A stretch of DNA of 7,562 nt from CAZEJK01 sp964512045 (GTDB taxonomy: Bacteria; Acidobacteriota; Thermoanaerobaculia; Thermoanaerobaculales; Sulfomarinibacteraceae): assembly GCA_964512045.1 (NCBI GenBank), contig CAZEJK010000252.1, positions 1 to 7,562 of the forward strand. Direction: 5' to 3'. The notes under the pieces are model-generated. The model worked only from the letters and a program-made list of their open reading frames with translations, had not been told where the DNA came from and made no database searches. A program made the translations under genes and the position numbers. Below, piece by piece: positions 6,340 to 7,562 of the stretch (its first letter is position 1; the number at the start of each line of letters is the position of its first letter).

Positions 6340-6345
6340 GCACCG

Positions 6346-7494
6346 ATGGCGTTCAACCGTGAAGACCTCCAACAGCTTCTCGAGACTGCGGAACCTCCGT
6401 GTGTCTCGGTCTACTTGCCCACACACCGGTCACGCGAGGCGGCGCGGCAGGACCCGATACGACTCAAGAACCTTCTATCCGAGGGTCGCAGCCAGCTGCT
6501 CGCGAGCGGGTTCGACGAGACGTTTGCAGATTCCTTGCTGGGACCTGGCCGCAGGATGCTGACGGACTCGTCGGCATGGCGTGGGCAGCGAGGTGGTTTG
6601 GCGGTGTTCTTGAGCCGTTCCGGTCTGCGTTCGGTACGGTTGCCACGTCCGGCCCAGGAGATGGCGGTGGTGGGACACCGCTTCCACCTGGGCCCGTTGC
6701 TCAGCTTGCTCACCGGAGACGGACGGTTCTGGCTTCTGGCCTTGAGTCAGAACCATGTCCGCCTGTTCGAAGCGACGCGGGAGACCGTTCGCTCCATCGA
6801 TGCGGGCGACATTCCATCGGGTTTGAACGATGTGGTCGGGTACGACTGGGAGCAACGGGAGCTGCAGTTCCATGGTGGGGCTTCGCGGGGGGGTGGTGGA
6901 CGCAGGCCCGTCGTGTTTCACGGCCACGGCGGCGGTGACGAGGATGATGTCGAGGTGGAGCGGTTCGTTCGTCAGGTGGCGAACGCGGTCGAGCGCCTGA
7001 TCCCGGATCGCCGCGCTCCGCTGGTGCTTGCGGCCGTCGATGAGCTGGTAGCCACCTTCCGCAAGGTCAGTCGGTATCCGACCCTGATCTCCGAGCACGT
7101 GTCCGGCAACCCGGATGCTGACAGCGGCAGCGATCTCCATGCTCGGGCGTGGCCCCTGGTGGAGCCGCACTTCAACGATGCCCGGAGCAAGGCGGTTGCC
7201 CGCTGTGCCGAGCAGCTCGGGGTCGGTGGCGCGCCGTGCGAGCTCGAGCCGCTGGTGGTCGCCGCGTCGGAAGGGCGTGTCGATACGCTCTTCGTCGCCG
7301 ACGGGACCCGGCGCTGGGGACGCTTCGACTCGAGCAGCCGGACGGTGACAGAGCATCCCGAGCCACGGCCGGGCGACGAGGACCTGGTGGACCGTGCGGC
7401 GGTGGACACGATCCGCCATAGCGGAACCGTGTACGTGCTGCCGCACGATGAGATGCCGGAGTTGCTGGAGCTGGCGGGCCTGCTGCGCTACTAA
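6346..7494 (+). CDS. baeRF family protein (bacterial release-factor-1-like; probably baeRF family 3 type)
   Basis: The 382-residue product opens MAFNREDLQQLLETAEPPCVSVYLPTHR and continues with QDPIRLKNLL (35-44), the N-terminal signature of bacterial proteins related to archaeal/eukaryotic eRF1. A middle domain includes RFWLLALSQNHVRLFEAT (127-144). A Gly/His-rich loop follows (about 175-201), with FHGHGGGDEDDVE where eRF1-like proteins carry their peptidyl-transfer loop. The C-terminal domain contains APLVLAAVDELVATFRKVSRY and the LEPLVVAASEGRVDTLFVA segment typical of the eRF1 L7Ae-like fold. Bacterial members are predicted to act at ribosomes, perhaps in rescue or stress, but the function is not established and the canonical GGQ is absent. 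The protein has no signal peptide and no membrane segment. A run of seven G (6887-6893) encodes part of the loop. The gene appears to stand alone behind its own promoter and leader; TAA is the stop. Confidence 0.85.
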   Translation: MAFNREDLQQLLETAEPPCVSVYLPTHRSREAARQDPIRLKNLLSEGRSQLLASGFDETFADSLLGPGRRMLTDSSAWRGQRGGLAVFLSRSGLRSVRLPRPAQEMAVVGHRFHLGPLLSLLTGDGRFWLLALSQNHVRLFEATRETVRSIDAGDIPSGLNDVVGYDWEQRELQFHGGASRGGGGRRPVVFHGHGGGDEDDVEVERFVRQVANAVERLIPDRRAPLVLAAVDELVATFRKVSRYPTLISEHVSGNPDADSGSDLHARAWPLVEPHFNDARSKAVARCAEQLGVGGAPCELEPLVVAASEGRVDTLFVADGTRRWGRFDSSSRTVTEHPEPRPGDEDLVDRAAVDTIRHSGTVYVLPHDEMPELLELAGLLRY

Positions 7495-7562
7495 GGGCTC
7501 GCGCAGGAATAGCTCCAACGTCTCGCATCTCACCTGCACCACATCTTCGGCCCGCCCTCACT
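7495..7562. other. right-edge sequence after the baeRF gene
   Basis: These 68 bp follow the TAA stop. I see no reading frame, hairpin with a T-tract, or repeat that I can support. GGGC at 7495-7498 could pair with the GCCC near 7552, but the distance makes this unconvincing. Confidence 0.4.

Larger units (their letters stand above)
5919..6345. other. 427-bp non-coding region between recO and the baeRF gene
   Basis: No frame on either strand here looks protein-coding: the longer open frames are Arg/Ser/Pro-rich shadows or run into recO or the baeRF gene. After the recO stop there is only a weak GAAGA/TCTTC stem (5917-5921 with 5930-5934) and no T-rich tail, so no convincing terminator. A GC-rich patch around 5988-6022 consists of short imperfect CCGGGG/CCAGGGCCTGG repeats. 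The octamer CGTCCCGA occurs at 6075, 6087 and 6299. The right half carries the promoter, inverted repeat and leader structures listed separately. Confidence 0.6.

Noticed and set aside
6111..6362. Small plus-strand frame (83 codons) spanning the leader, containing a CRLCGH segment
   Set aside because: It covers the promoter and leader structures and overlaps the baeRF start; no ribosome-binding site was seen, and one CxxC is not enough to call a gene.
5887..6426. Minus-strand frames across the recO-baeRF gap
   Set aside because: They overlap the ends of both plus-strand genes and contain Pro-Gly and Arg/Ser low-complexity stretches, with no recognisable motif or ribosome-binding site.
5948..6562. 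Plus-strand frame starting in the gap with a PGPGPGP stretch
   Set aside because: It runs out of frame into the baeRF gene, whose own start has a near-perfect Shine-Dalgarno sequence, and the PG repeat is a product of the GGGCC-rich patch.

Overview
The window is GC-rich bacterial DNA (roughly two thirds G+C by eye), densely coding, with no mobile element, CRISPR array, rRNA or tRNA that I can see. Every complete gene has the codon pattern of a high-GC genome. Long, low-complexity response regulators of the type seen here, with a receiver starting ILLADDS.TIQKVVELTF and a C-terminal IAWEVIPDMAE-type helix, are familiar to me from Acidobacteriota and Myxococcota/delta-proteobacterial lineages. 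That placement is a recollection, not a search result, and is tentative.

Layout. Minus strand, transcribed right to left: an NhaC-family Na+/H+ antiporter (3492-5135), an enoyl-CoA hydratase/isomerase-fold protein (2797-3495), a receiver-domain protein with a very long acidic disordered region (1004-2782) and a biotin-protein ligase (167-1003). The junctions are a 4-nt GTGA overlap, a 14-nt gap holding a strong ribosome-binding site, and a TGAATG abutment, so these four genes look like one translationally coupled operon. A possible fifth minus-strand reading frame starts at 82 and runs off the left edge, but it is only weakly supported.

Plus strand: recO (5166-5918) diverges from nhaC with only 30 bp between the start codons. 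A 427-bp non-coding stretch follows. It holds a candidate promoter with an inverted repeat over its -10 box and a potentially structured leader: a three-way-junction-like fold at 6241-6298 and a hairpin at 6302-6323. This leads into a 382-residue protein of the bacterial release-factor-like (baeRF) family (6346-7494), which has an excellent Shine-Dalgarno sequence. The last 68 bp show nothing definite.

How the genes work together. BirA-type ligase, RecO and NhaC are housekeeping functions (biotin attachment to carboxylases, recombination repair, sodium/pH homeostasis). The grouping of antiporter, crotonase-like protein, receiver protein and biotin ligase has no obvious single pathway. A carboxylase/acyl-CoA link between the crotonase-like protein and the biotin ligase is possible but is inference. 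The least ordinary elements are the baeRF gene with its leader, the large disordered receiver protein, and the crotonase-like protein that lacks one canonical catalytic glutamate and has the other replaced by aspartate. I see no clear multi-gene novel system such as a defence island.
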